Below, piece after piece: positions 45,046 through 53,251 of a stretch of DNA of 64,000 bases. A model generated the notes under the pieces. That model worked only from the letters and a program-made list of their open reading frames with translations. It was not told the DNA's origin and made no database searches. The translations under genes were made by a program, and so were the position numbers. Source of the stretch: an uncultured Mediterraneibacter sp. (GTDB lineage: Bacteria; Bacillota; Clostridia; Lachnospirales; Lachnospiraceae); assembly GCA_944377745.1 (NCBI GenBank), contig CALWFV010000013.1, positions 1-64,000 on the forward strand, in the 5' to 3' direction. Within the stretch, counting starts at the first letter, position 1; each line of letters opens with the position of its first letter.

Positions 45046-46203
45046 TCAGTGTCTTGTATATTTCCGAAGCATCGGTATACAATTATATAGTGTTTCCAGC
45101 GTATAGTCAATTTCTTCTTTCGTTGTAAACTCAGACATACTGAAGCGCAGCGTAGCGTCCAGATATTCGTTTGCCGCGCCGATCCCTTTCAGCACACCGC
45201 TGACCGACGGATGGTTGGAGGAACATGCCGATCCGGACGACACGTAGATTCCTTTGTCCTCCAATGCGTGAAGAAGGACTTCACTGCGGATCCCCGCGAT
45301 TCCCACGCTGATGATATGAGGCGCGCTGCCCTCATCCGTAAACCCGTGTATCGTCGTGTCTTCAATCTTCGAGATTCCCTCTATAAAGTAATTCTTCAGC
45401 TCACGCATGAGCGCCACTTTCATATCCATATCCCGATAGATCATTTTAGCCGCAAGTCCAAGCCCCGCCGTTCCCGGAACATTTTCCGTGCCGGACCGGA
45501 TATTCTTCTGATGACCTCCGCCGAATATGATGGGATGGATCTTTACTTTCTCTCCAATATACAGGAGTCCCACACCTTTCGGTCCATGGATCTTATGGCC
45601 GCTGGCAGTAAGGAGATCAATGCCCGTACGTTTCGGATAGATGTGGTATTTTCCAAATCCCTGCACCGCATCCGTGTGGAACAGGATAGAAGGATTATAT
45701 TCTTTCACTATCTTCGCCGCCTCTTCCACCGGCTGCACGGTCCCCACTTCATTGTTCACATACATGATGGACACGAGGATCGTCTCCGGACACAAAGCCT
45801 CTTTCAGTGCCTCCAGCTTCACCTTCCCCTTTGAGTCCACCGGAAGATATGTCACCCGGAATCCTTCCTCCTCTTCCAGATATCTCATGGTATTGAGGAT
45901 AGCCGGATGCTCGATGGATGTAGTGATCAGATGGTTTCCCGACCGCTTATTCGCTCTTGCACATCCGATCAGGGCAAGATTGTCGCTCTCAGTTCCACCG
46001 GAAGTGAAAAAGATCTCTTTCGCATTGACCTTCAGGATCTTTGCCAGCGTCTCTTTCGCCTCCCGGATATAGTGCTCCGCTTCCACACCTTTTCGGTGCA
46101 TTGACGCGGGATTCCCATAATCCCTGCACATGATTTTATAAACCAGTTCCCCCACTTCCGGATAGCTCATAGTCGTGGCGGAATTATCCAGATATACTTC
46201 CAT
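45046..46203 (-). CDS. Cysteine desulfurase (NifS/IscS family, ThiI partner)
   Basis: This PLP enzyme releases sulfur from cysteine as a persulfide. The 385-residue protein begins VYLDNSATTMSYPEV and has the PLP lysine in TASGHKIHGPKG near residue 201. The active Cys lies in SSGSACSSNHPS near residue 327. Being next to thiI marks it as the NifZ-type donor for tRNA thiolation rather than a general Fe-S assembly enzyme. It starts 12 bases after rsmE. Confidence 0.94.
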   Translation of the reverse strand: MEVYLDNSATTMSYPEVGELVYKIMCRDYGNPASMHRKGVEAEHYIREAKETLAKILKVNAKEIFFTSGGTESDNLALIGCARANKRSGNHLITTSIEHPAILNTMRYLEEEEGFRVTYLPVDSKGKVKLEALKEALCPETILVSIMYVNNEVGTVQPVEEAAKIVKEYNPSILFHTDAVQGFGKYHIYPKRTGIDLLTASGHKIHGPKGVGLLYIGEKVKIHPIIFGGGHQKNIRSGTENVPGTAGLGLAAKMIYRDMDMKVALMRELKNYFIEGISKIEDTTIHGFTDEGSAPHIISVGIAGIRSEVLLHALEDKGIYVSSGSACSSNHPSVSGVLKGIGAANEYLDATLRFSMSEFTTKEEIDYTLETLYNCIPMLRKYTRH

Positions 46204-46215
46204 TTTCCCTTTCCT

Positions 46216-46980
46216 TTACTCTTTTACTATTAAATTATGACTTCCTATCTCAAGATGATACATCAGGATGGACAGCATAGCCATCCCCGCCGTCTCTGTA
46301 CGGAGAATCCGCTTTCCCAGTGTCACAGGCACTGCGCCTGTCTCCACAGCCTGATCCACTTCCTCTTTTTCAAATCCTCCCTCCGGACCGATAAAGATTC
46401 CAACAGACTGCCCCAGCCGAATCCTTCCGATCACTTCCGCCGTTCTGCCCATTCCCTCCTCCAGTTCATAAGGTACAAGGAGAATGTCCAGATCCTGCGC
46501 GGACTTCAGTGCCTCTCCAAAGGTAAGAAGGCTCCCTACTTCAGGAATGATCCCGCGTCCGGACTGTTCCGCCGCGCTTTTTGCAATGGACTGCCAGCGT
46601 GCCTGTTTCTTCGCCGCCTTCTTTTCATCCAGCTTTGCCACAGACCGTTTCGCCGCAAAGGGCACAACACTGACGGCTCCCAGTTCCACCGCCTTCTGTA
46701 CGATCAGTTCCATCTTGTCCCCCTTGGGGAGCCCCTGGAACAGGACGATCCGGGAGGGAAGTTCCGTATCCTCTTCGCACGTCTCTTCGATCTGAAGTTC
46801 AGCACGGTTTCCGTTATATCCTTTGACCGTACAGAGATAGCGCTTCCCCGCTCCGTCGCTCACTCTCACTTTTTCTCCCTGCCTCATTCGAAGTACATTC
46901 TTCATATGGCTCAGGTCAGATCCTTCAATGTAAATTTTCCCGTCCTCGATCAGGGACGGATCTGTAAAAAACTGCTGCAT
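46216..46980 (-). CDS. rsmE: 16S rRNA m3U1498 methyltransferase
   Basis: RsmE is a SPOUT-class enzyme that methylates N3 of U1498 in 16S rRNA. The 254-residue protein has an N-terminal PUA-like domain (SHMKNVLRMRQGEKVRVSDG) and the knotted C-terminal domain with SVGIFIGPEGGFEKEE and LGKRILRTETAGM. ATG 46980 overlaps the TGA of prmA (TGATG), with GAGGAA upstream, so its translation is coupled. A longer GTG-type start at 47010 lies inside prmA and is less likely. Confidence 0.94.
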   Translation of the reverse strand: MQQFFTDPSLIEDGKIYIEGSDLSHMKNVLRMRQGEKVRVSDGAGKRYLCTVKGYNGNRAELQIEETCEEDTELPSRIVLFQGLPKGDKMELIVQKAVELGAVSVVPFAAKRSVAKLDEKKAAKKQARWQSIAKSAAEQSGRGIIPEVGSLLTFGEALKSAQDLDILLVPYELEEGMGRTAEVIGRIRLGQSVGIFIGPEGGFEKEEVDQAVETGAVPVTLGKRILRTETAGMAMLSILMYHLEIGSHNLIVKE

Positions 46981-47933
46981 CAGTCTTTCCTCGCTGTCAC
47001 GCAGACCCACTCGCCCTGATATGTCACATCCAGGACTGTAAGTCCCGCTGCCTTCACCGCTTCCTTCACAGTCTCTTCCTTATTGTCGATGATCCCGCTG
47101 GTAATGTAGATTCCGCCCGGCTTCAACTGAGATACGATCACCGGTGTGAGCTGCACCAGCACGTCCGCAAGGATATTTGCCACCACGATATCATAACATC
47201 CATATCCCACTCTGTCCTGTATTTCTTTGTCATCGATAATGTTTCCGATCATCACTTCGTACCGGTCCCGTGAGATTCCGTTCACTTCCATATTCTCATA
47301 TGTGGCATCAATGGCGCAGGGATCCAGATCGGTTCCCACAGAGTACGCAGCACCGAATTTCAGCGCCAGCATTCCCAGAATCCCGCTCCCGCATCCCACA
47401 TCCAGGATCCTCGTCGTCTCCGTCACATATTTGCGGAGCTGTCTGATGCAGAGCTGAGTTGTCTCATGCATCCCTGTCCCGAACGCAGTGCCCGGGTCAA
47501 TGTGGATGATCATCTTATCCTCATCCGCAGGCTTTACATCCTCCCAGGACGGGATAATCAGGATATCGTCCACATAAAACTGGTGAAAGTACTGTTTCCA
47601 GTTGTTCACCCAGTCCACATCCTCTGTCTGGGATTCCTCGATCAGGCACTCCCCCACATCCACATATTCAGACATCTCTTTCAATTCCCGCTTCAGGTCC
47701 GCAAGGATCTTCTCCTTATCCTCATCCTCCTCCAGATAGAAACTCAGATAAGCTGTTCCGTCGTCCACTTCGATCTCCGGAAGGATGTCCACAAACATCT
47801 GCTCTTTATCCGACTGAGTGAGAGGAATGCGGTCTTCGATCTCCACTCCCTGTATTCCCAGATCCATCAGCATGCTGCTGACAATATCCTCCGCTGCCGT
47901 TGTCGTCTTTAACCGGAATTTATTCCACTTCAT
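46980..47933 (-). CDS. prmA: Ribosomal protein L11 methyltransferase
   Basis: PrmA methylates L11 of the large ribosomal subunit. The 317-residue protein has an N-terminal substrate domain (KWNKFRLKTTTAAEDIVSSML) and a SAM-binding domain with IHIDPGTAFGTGMHETTQLC and ILDVGCGSGILGMLALK. DIVVANILADVLVQL is also visible. GGAGG lies seven bases before the ATG. It pairs with rsmE by a one-base stop-start overlap, which is a widespread arrangement. Confidence 0.95.
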   Translation of the reverse strand: MKWNKFRLKTTTAAEDIVSSMLMDLGIQGVEIEDRIPLTQSDKEQMFVDILPEIEVDDGTAYLSFYLEEDEDKEKILADLKRELKEMSEYVDVGECLIEESQTEDVDWVNNWKQYFHQFYVDDILIIPSWEDVKPADEDKMIIHIDPGTAFGTGMHETTQLCIRQLRKYVTETTRILDVGCGSGILGMLALKFGAAYSVGTDLDPCAIDATYENMEVNGISRDRYEVMIGNIIDDKEIQDRVGYGCYDIVVANILADVLVQLTPVIVSQLKPGGIYITSGIIDNKEETVKEAVKAAGLTVLDVTYQGEWVCVTARKD

Positions 47934-47959
47934 CTTTCATCCTCCTTGGGGCTGATCCG

Positions 47960-48859
47960 TCAGCCTTCTTTTTCAAACCAGATATTCAGATCCACATTTG
48001 CGTTGATCCCGGGAACCGCCCCGGTCTCACTGTACTGCCATATAGTATAATCATAAGGATTCTGGGGGAACTCATGGTAATCCGCATACCAGAAATCATA
48101 GTCCGTCAGTTCTTCCATATCAAGGGTAAACGCCATCCATTTCATATTGGCATAGATCATGGAGTCATATCCTGCGTGTTCCACCGTATCACAGAAAACC
48201 TTGCAGTAGTTCGTAAATTCCTGCCGCGTATTGTCGTCGGTCCTGGCCGTATCCCCTTTGATCTCCTCTGTGTCATACACTACAGGGCCTGTGATATTGT
48301 AAGGACGTATGAGATCAAGAACAAACTCGGCCTCCTCGACAGCCTCCCCCGGAGTGATCGCCTGAGAGAAGAAATACACTCCCACTTCAAGCCCGGCATC
48401 AAGTGCCCCTTCTATATTCTGCTCGAACATCGCATCCTGAACTAACTCCCCGGTTTCCCCGTAAGCCCGATATCCGATGCGCACGATGACAAATTCGATT
48501 CCACTGTCTTTTACCTGTTTCCAGTCAATGTCGTCTCCCTGAAACTCAGAGACATCGATCCCCATTTTTGATGTGATCCCGTTTTTTTCATCATTATATT
48601 TTTTAAATCCGGTATCTTCATCTGTTGTAAGGCAGGAGAAATCATAGGTATTTTTCGGGACACTTTCAAGCAGCTCCGCCCGGTAGCTGTTTTCCTTCAC
48701 GTCCTGAAACACAAAATAGTCTTTCCTGTCTTTTTCTTCGATCCGGATCCCCTCCTTGCCGTCCTGTTCTTCTGCAGGAATCTGCTGTCCTTCCGCCGCA
48801 AACGCCGCCAGGAGCAGAAAACAGACAAGAACCGGTATCATCGTTTTCGCTTTTTTCAT
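47960..48859 (-). CDS. Secreted GH25-family muramidase
   Basis: The 299-residue protein has an N-terminal signal peptide (KKAKTMIPVLVCFLLLAAFAAEG). A short spacer follows, then a glycoside hydrolase family 25 domain from about residue 98: MGIDVSEFQGDDIDWKQVK, FVIVRIGYRAYG, VGVYFFSQAITPGEAVEEA, PVVYDTEEIKGDTART and DYDFWYADY. The Asp and Glu residues in DVSEFQ and YDTEEI are the expected catalytic acids. It should cut the glycan chain of peptidoglycan. ATG 48859 is used, since AGGTG precedes it and GTG 48865 overlaps that site. It heads the prmA-rsmE-desulfurase-thiI run. Confidence 0.9.
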   Translation of the reverse strand: MKKAKTMIPVLVCFLLLAAFAAEGQQIPAEEQDGKEGIRIEEKDRKDYFVFQDVKENSYRAELLESVPKNTYDFSCLTTDEDTGFKKYNDEKNGITSKMGIDVSEFQGDDIDWKQVKDSGIEFVIVRIGYRAYGETGELVQDAMFEQNIEGALDAGLEVGVYFFSQAITPGEAVEEAEFVLDLIRPYNITGPVVYDTEEIKGDTARTDDNTRQEFTNYCKVFCDTVEHAGYDSMIYANMKWMAFTLDMEELTDYDFWYADYHEFPQNPYDYTIWQYSETGAVPGINANVDLNIWFEKEG

Positions 48860-48938
48860 AATCACCTGTTGTCTTTTCTCCAGCTTTTTACAGTCTCATC
48901 TGCAGCGCCGGTTCTTCACCCAGGCTGCATTCTTTAAT

Positions 48939-48967
48939 AGAATATAACGATTTCTCCCTGCATGCAA
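48939..48967 (-). promoter_or_regulatory. Promoter of the GH25-prmA-rsmE-thiI gene group
   Basis: TTGCAT and TATTCT on the minus strand have 17-base spacing. The inferred leader is about 75 bases. The gap 48860-49178 also contains copy B of the foldback repeat and no gene. Confidence 0.65.
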
Positions 48968-48992
48968 GTCATTTTCTATATTTCAGGTTACA

Positions 48993-49175
48993 GTTCAAAC
49001 CGTACTCAGGAATAGGGAAACACAGCGTCATGCATGCATGTAAGAAGTGTTTTCCCATTCCTGAGTTCGAGTGGAACTCGTAACCGCCGCCCTCATAAGC
49101 AGTCTTAGCACGTAGTGCGGAACTGGAGCGTGCCAACGCGACGAGTGCGCATGCGGGCGGCGGTTAGGTGTGAAC
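48993..49175. repeat. Long copy of a foldback repeat family (copy B)
   Basis: The 183-base element begins GTTCAAACC and ends GGTGTGAAC. Two nested inverted repeats lie inside. CTCAGGAAT plus GGGAAACAC pair with GTGTTTTCCC plus ATTCCTGAG, and GTAACCGCCGCCC pairs with GGGCGGCGGTTA. Its right 73 bases match copy A at 43748-43820 (92 percent). The stop codon of the MOSC gene lies four bases beyond. Confidence 0.85.
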
Positions 49176-49178
49176 AGT

Positions 49179-49607
49179 TCATCCCACAGTCATCTCATCT
49201 CCGGTTTTGATCCTGCCACCCCGGATCACTCTGGCAAAAACGCCTTCCCGGGGCATGATGCAGTCTCCCATCTTCTGGAAAATCGCACAGCCGTGATGGC
49301 ATTCCTTTCCGATCTGCGTCATCTCCAGGATCACATCGTTGCAATACAGGCGGGTTCCGACGGGAAGGGAAGAAAAATCAATACCTTTAACCACCAGATT
49401 TTCCCCGAACGCCCCGTTTTCCACATCTGCCCCCTTTTTTCTGAACTCTTCTATCTTATCATAAGAAAGCAGACTGACCTGTCGATGCCATTTCCCGGCA
49501 TGGGCGTCTCCCTCGATTCCAAACTCTTCTATGAAGATTCCTTCACCAACGTCTGTTTTCTGCGTTCCTTTCGCAGGACTTGTACAGACCGCGACCACTT
49601 CCCCCAT
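49179..49607 (-). CDS. MOSC-domain protein
   Basis: The 142-residue protein is a stand-alone MOSC domain, a fold that handles sulfur bound to molybdenum cofactor. The conserved Cys lies in GKECHHGCAIF near residue 103. Other family marks are IEGDAHAGKWHRQVSLL and NLVVKGIDFSSLPVGTRL. It follows moaA by six bases, and the context suggests a role in finishing or sulfurating the cofactor. AGATGGGGG precedes the ATG. Confidence 0.9.
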   Translation of the reverse strand: MGEVVAVCTSPAKGTQKTDVGEGIFIEEFGIEGDAHAGKWHRQVSLLSYDKIEEFRKKGADVENGAFGENLVVKGIDFSSLPVGTRLYCNDVILEMTQIGKECHHGCAIFQKMGDCIMPREGVFARVIRGGRIKTGDEMTVG

Positions 49608-49613
49608 CTGCTC

Positions 49614-50609
49614 TTACCCTCCTATGCTCCACATTTCTTTCTCTTCCAGACACGATCTTTCTCTGTCTGTCATTTCTCTTTCTTCTGTAAAATGATGCCC
49701 AGCGGGTTTTCGGAAAACGGTCTCTCTCATCTTCTCTTCGATCTGCCTGTCATCCGCCCCGCTCCGCAGCAATTCCCGCAGATCCGCCCCGCCGCCATAC
49801 TGCAGACAGGGCTTCAGCATTCCTTCGGATGTCAGCCTGACTCGATTACAGGAACTACAGAACCGGTGGGACACCGCGCTGATAAATCCGATCCTCCCGC
49901 GGAATCCGGGGAATTGTACATACGCCGCCGGTCCACTGCCAAGCCTGCCGGTGTATTTCTCAGGGGTTCCAAAACTGCTTTCAAGTACCTTTAACACCTC
50001 ATCGCTGTTTCTTCCCCGGAACTTCTTCCCGAGCCCGACTGGCATCATCTCGATAAAGCGCACTTCTACATCCCTTTCTTCTGCAAGAGCAGCCAGCCCG
50101 ATCCAGTCTTCCTCCCCGGCGTCATCCAACGGGACGCAGTTTATCTTGACACTGAGCCGCGGGAAAGAAAGCGCTGCCTCCAGTCCTCCGAGGGCTCTTT
50201 CCAGTTCCCCTCCCCGAGTCAGCTCCCGATAGCACACCGGATCCAGTGTATCCAGACTAATGTTAACTCCATCCAAGCCATTAGAAACTAATTCATTTAT
50301 ATTACCGCTTAATAATATACCATTTGTCGTCAATGAAACCTTCTCTATCCCCGGGATCTTCCGTACCATCTCCACCAGCCCGGTGAGCCCTTTCCGTACC
50401 AGAGGCTCCCCGCCGGTCAGTCTGATCTTCGAAATACCGAGACCTGTACCGATCCGGCACACTCTCGCGATCTCATCGTATGTAAGGATCCGGTCATGGG
50501 GAATACTCCGGATCCCCTCCGGAGGCATGCAGTAAATGCATCGCAGATTGCACCGGTCTGTGACAGACACTCTCATATAATCGATCTTTCTTCCATACTG
50601 GTCTTCCAT
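49614..50609 (-). CDS. moaA: GTP 3',8-cyclase MoaA
   Basis: MoaA is the radical SAM enzyme that starts molybdenum cofactor synthesis from GTP. The 331-residue protein has the N-terminal cluster motif with Cys20, Cys24 and Cys27 (CNLRCIYC), the SAM-binding KIRLTGGEPL, and the second cluster Cys set near residues 250-270 (FCSSCNRVRL, then CLQ). The C-terminal double Gly expected of MoaA is present as SIGG at the very end. It lies downstream of mogA with a 141-base gap, in which no clear promoter was found. Confidence 0.95.
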   Translation of the reverse strand: MEDQYGRKIDYMRVSVTDRCNLRCIYCMPPEGIRSIPHDRILTYDEIARVCRIGTGLGISKIRLTGGEPLVRKGLTGLVEMVRKIPGIEKVSLTTNGILLSGNINELVSNGLDGVNISLDTLDPVCYRELTRGGELERALGGLEAALSFPRLSVKINCVPLDDAGEEDWIGLAALAEERDVEVRFIEMMPVGLGKKFRGRNSDEVLKVLESSFGTPEKYTGRLGSGPAAYVQFPGFRGRIGFISAVSHRFCSSCNRVRLTSEGMLKPCLQYGGGADLRELLRSGADDRQIEEKMRETVFRKPAGHHFTEEREMTDRERSCLEEKEMWSIGG

Positions 50610-50750
50610 CTCTTATCCGTTCTCTTATCCTTTCATCCGGCTGACATAAGCTATGCAGCCCTGATTTAGTATACTTATATCTCTGTCATAGTCCGCACAC
50701 TGATTCCCTGACCGGATCTGTTCACATGACCGTCATGATTCCGGCGTTCC

Positions 50751-51254
50751 TCAGGGCTGTCCGCACTCTCCTCCGCTTCCGGTCAATATTTCCAGTCCAT
50801 GATCGAGAGACGGAAGCACTGCCTCCAGATTTTCCCTCGCCGCCTTCGGACTTCCCGGCAGATTAATGATCAGAGTCCTGTTCCGTATAACAGAAGCCCC
50901 TCTGCTTAACATTGCCCTGGGAGTGATCTTAAGAGATGCCAGTCTCATCGCCTCTGCGATCCCGGGCGCATTTCTTGTCGCCACCGCCATGGTCGCCTCA
51001 GGTGTGCAGTCCCGGGGAGAAAATCCGGTTCCTCCCGTCGTGAAAATAATATCCATCTTTTCGTCATCACACAGTTTGCAAAGACATTTTTCAATTTCTG
51101 TTTGTTCATCTGGAAGGAGTATATTTTTCTGTACATCATACCCTGCTTCACGCAGCATCTCGCAGACGGCAGGGCCGCTCTTGTCCTCCCGCTCACCTCT
51201 GTATCCTTTATCGCTAAGCGTCACCACAGCCGCTCTCCACTTTCCGTTCTCCAT
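50751..51254 (-). CDS. MogA/MoaB-family molybdopterin adenylyltransferase
   Basis: The 167-residue protein has the MoCF-binding motif DIIFTTGGTGFSPRDCTPEAT and the C-terminal IINLPGSPKAARENLEAVLPSL. Members adenylate molybdopterin (MogA) or belong to the MoaB group; the two are hard to separate by sequence. It starts 18 bases after moaC, so the two are co-transcribed. Confidence 0.92.
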   Translation of the reverse strand: MENGKWRAAVVTLSDKGYRGEREDKSGPAVCEMLREAGYDVQKNILLPDEQTEIEKCLCKLCDDEKMDIIFTTGGTGFSPRDCTPEATMAVATRNAPGIAEAMRLASLKITPRAMLSRGASVIRNRTLIINLPGSPKAARENLEAVLPSLDHGLEILTGSGGECGQP

Positions 51255-51272
51255 GATACACCACTCTCTTTT

Positions 51273-51785
51273 CTACAGAATACTGATCTCTTTCTTTGTT
51301 CCGGAACCTCTTGTTTCATTGTACACATCGCCACTCTTTCCACCGGTCTTTTTTACCAGGCAGATTTCCCCGATCTCCATTGCTTTATCCATAGCTTTGC
51401 ACATATCATAGATCGTCAACAGTGCAACGCTTACTCCCGTCAGCGCTTCCATCTCCACTCCTGTCTTTCCGGTCACCTTCACAGTGCAGGTGCACAGGAC
51501 TGCGCATTCTTTCGGTTCCATTTCGAAATTCACTCTGCAGTTTGTGATCGGAAGGATATGGCACATGGGGATAAGCTCTGAAGTCCTCTTTGCCCCCATG
51601 ATCCCGGCAGTCGCGGCAACGCCAAGCACGTCCCCTTTTGCCGCCGTCCCCTCTCTGATCGCCTGAAACACTTCTTTGTTGACAAAGATCCTGCCTTCGG
51701 CAGTGGCCTCCCTCACTGTTTCTTTTTTATCTGTCACATCCACCATAAGCGCTTTACCGTTCTCGTCAAAATGTGTAAGTCCCAT
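51273..51785 (-). CDS. moaC: Cyclic pyranopterin monophosphate synthase MoaC
   Basis: MoaC converts the MoaA product to cyclic pyranopterin monophosphate. The 170-residue protein has the family signature [33 protein letters not shown] and [20 protein letters not shown], including the catalytic Lys region KTGGKSG. GGAGG lies seven bases before the ATG. It heads the moaC-mogA-moaA-MOSC run. No moaE, moaD, moeA or modABC gene is within the window, so the pathway is only partly represented here. Confidence 0.95.
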   Translation of the reverse strand: MGLTHFDENGKALMVDVTDKKETVREATAEGRIFVNKEVFQAIREGTAAKGDVLGVAATAGIMGAKRTSELIPMCHILPITNCRVNFEMEPKECAVLCTCTVKVTGKTGVEMEALTGVSVALLTIYDMCKAMDKAMEIGEICLVKKTGGKSGDVYNETRGSGTKKEISIL

Positions 51786-51809
51786 TCTTTTCCTCCTGTG
51801 CTTTCCTTT

Positions 51810-52835
51810 TCACTTCTCCGTACCGATAATCTGGTCAGCAAGCTTCTCTGCGTCAGACTGGGGATTTTCCTGAACAGCCCTGTAAATCGGTTCAATAATG
51901 CTGCGTTCTGCTTCCATCTCATCTATTGTCTGCTCAAGGGACTTGCCTTTTCTGATCTTTTTCTGGATCACCTCGATCTGCTGAAGCAGTCTGCCACGCT
52001 CCATCCCTTGTTCCATTCCTTTTTTCAGTCCGACTTTCTCCACATAATCACTTAAATTGCACATCTGGTTCAACTCCTTTTCCAGCTTAGTTTCCATTGG
52101 GATATAAAATCTCTGCTCCAGTGCTTTTATCTTTTCCTCTGCTTTCATATCCATGGAGAACAAAACATTAAGCATCTCTGTCAAACGGTTCCCCTTTTTT
52201 GACTTTGGGTTCAAACAAATCTCTACGATAGTCATTTTATCATAGGCTTCCTTCTTGTCCGGGATGCCGGGAATACGGTCCTTTTTTACAATGCTGTATT
52301 CCGATACCGCATTACCAACATAGTCTGGAGCATTCATGCAGATCCAAATACTGTATACCTTCTTTATGCTGTCATAATCACTCCCTGAAAATTCTGTCCC
52401 TTTCTGGGCAGATATCATTCTCGAACCATAATACACACCTCTCGACGGGATCTCATAACCGGGATAGCTGTCTTTCTGCGCTTCCACGTTTATTAAAATC
52501 TTGACCTTTTTCTTCTTACCCGGCAGATATACGGAAAATCGAATATCATAATAGATTTCACCTTCTCCCGGCACTTTGTCTTCTTCTGATCCGCCGGAGA
52601 TTTTTTCCGGTTCCGGCATATTTGATTTTCCCGGAGAAACCCTCACTTTGGATATACGGATATCATTCTCAATACACTTTTTAATTTCTCTGATCTCCAT
52701 GTCGCTGAATTCTATTACTGCATATTTCAGAATCCATGCAAGGATCTCCTTGTTCGCCAGTATTCTTTTACAATATGCATCATACTGACTTTTTCCAGCC
52801 GCCAGACCGATGTCTCCGGCAAGTTCATTTCTCAT
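51810..52835 (-). CDS. Rpn-like PD-(D/E)XK nuclease-family protein
   Basis: The 341-residue protein resembles the Rpn (recombination-promoting nuclease, YhgA-like) family of transposase-related proteins. The core shows a PD-(D/E)XK pattern: YYDIRFSVYLPGKKKKVKILINVEAQKD at residues about 108-135 provides the Asp and the Glu-x-Gln pair. C-terminal repeats of Lys/Glu helices follow (GLKKGMEQGMERGRLLQQIEVIQKK), typical of the family. Such genes are often mobile or present in many copies. The ATG at 52835 has AAGGAA upstream. The longer in-frame extension to 53003 runs across the promoter and is not coding. Confidence 0.82.
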   Translation of the reverse strand: MRNELAGDIGLAAGKSQYDAYCKRILANKEILAWILKYAVIEFSDMEIREIKKCIENDIRISKVRVSPGKSNMPEPEKISGGSEEDKVPGEGEIYYDIRFSVYLPGKKKKVKILINVEAQKDSYPGYEIPSRGVYYGSRMISAQKGTEFSGSDYDSIKKVYSIWICMNAPDYVGNAVSEYSIVKKDRIPGIPDKKEAYDKMTIVEICLNPKSKKGNRLTEMLNVLFSMDMKAEEKIKALEQRFYIPMETKLEKELNQMCNLSDYVEKVGLKKGMEQGMERGRLLQQIEVIQKKIRKGKSLEQTIDEMEAERSIIEPIYRAVQENPQSDAEKLADQIIGTEK

Positions 52836-52853
52836 AGGCTTCTTCCTTTCCTC

Positions 52854-52882
52854 ATTATAGCGAATGTTATCTGTTGTTACAA
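52854..52882 (-). promoter_or_regulatory. Promoter of the Rpn-like gene
   Basis: TTGTAA and a perfect TATAAT on the minus strand have 17-base spacing. The leader is only about 12 bases. The gap from 52836 to 53245 holds no gene. It contains this promoter and the repeat elements at 53092-53251. Confidence 0.75.
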
Positions 52883-53091
52883 GCGGTTGATTTTTACCTG
52901 AGAATCCAGGCAAAGAACTACCAGATCTTCTGACGGCATCGAATGGCGACATGCCCGCCGTTTGAGATGGGTTTACTTTATCATATGTGCTAGAAGATTG
53001 CAAGCAGGCCGAACCGTTTTATGAGTACTAAGTTTTCGCCCCGTCCGATCAGACGTGTTTCAGCTCGATTCCGCCGCGTTGGTTTTATGAA

Positions 53092-53158
53092 GATACTCCT
53101 CGCATGGCTTCGGAGTATCTGCTTTCGCACTAGGCTCGAAAATACCTCGCCAAGGGCT
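53092..53158. repeat. Single copy of the hairpin-plus-core repeat seen in groESL
   Basis: A hairpin (GATACTCC with GGAGTATC at 53092-53119) is followed by eight bases and then a 31-bp core beginning CACTAGGCTCG at 53128. The core matches the groESL repeat core at 29 of 31 bases. The groESL copies have the same order: GATACG/CGTATC hairpin, eight bases, then CACTAGGCTCG. The hairpin sequences differ but the pairing is kept. Confidence 0.8.
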
Positions 53159-53187
53159 CAATGCATCGCTGAATGGCTCCGCCCTAT

Positions 53188-53251
53188 GCATAACCAGAAA
53201 GGACCTGTCATCTGCAAGCAAGCTTGCATGACAGGTCCTTTCTGGTTATGC
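53188..53251. repeat. 64-bp palindrome covering the stop codon of an ABC exporter gene
   Basis: Two perfect 24-bp arms starting GCATAACCAG surround a 16-base centre rich in GCAAGC. The right arm includes the TAA stop (53246-53248) of the ABC transporter gene at 53246-55078. There is no T-run on either strand, so it is not a normal terminator. As RNA it would fold into an extremely stable hairpin at the end of the coding sequence. Confidence 0.9.

Noticed and set aside
52836-53003. N-terminal extension of the Rpn-like protein to 53003
   Set aside because: The extension contains the promoter boxes at 52854-52882, and a good ribosome binding site precedes the internal ATG at 52835.
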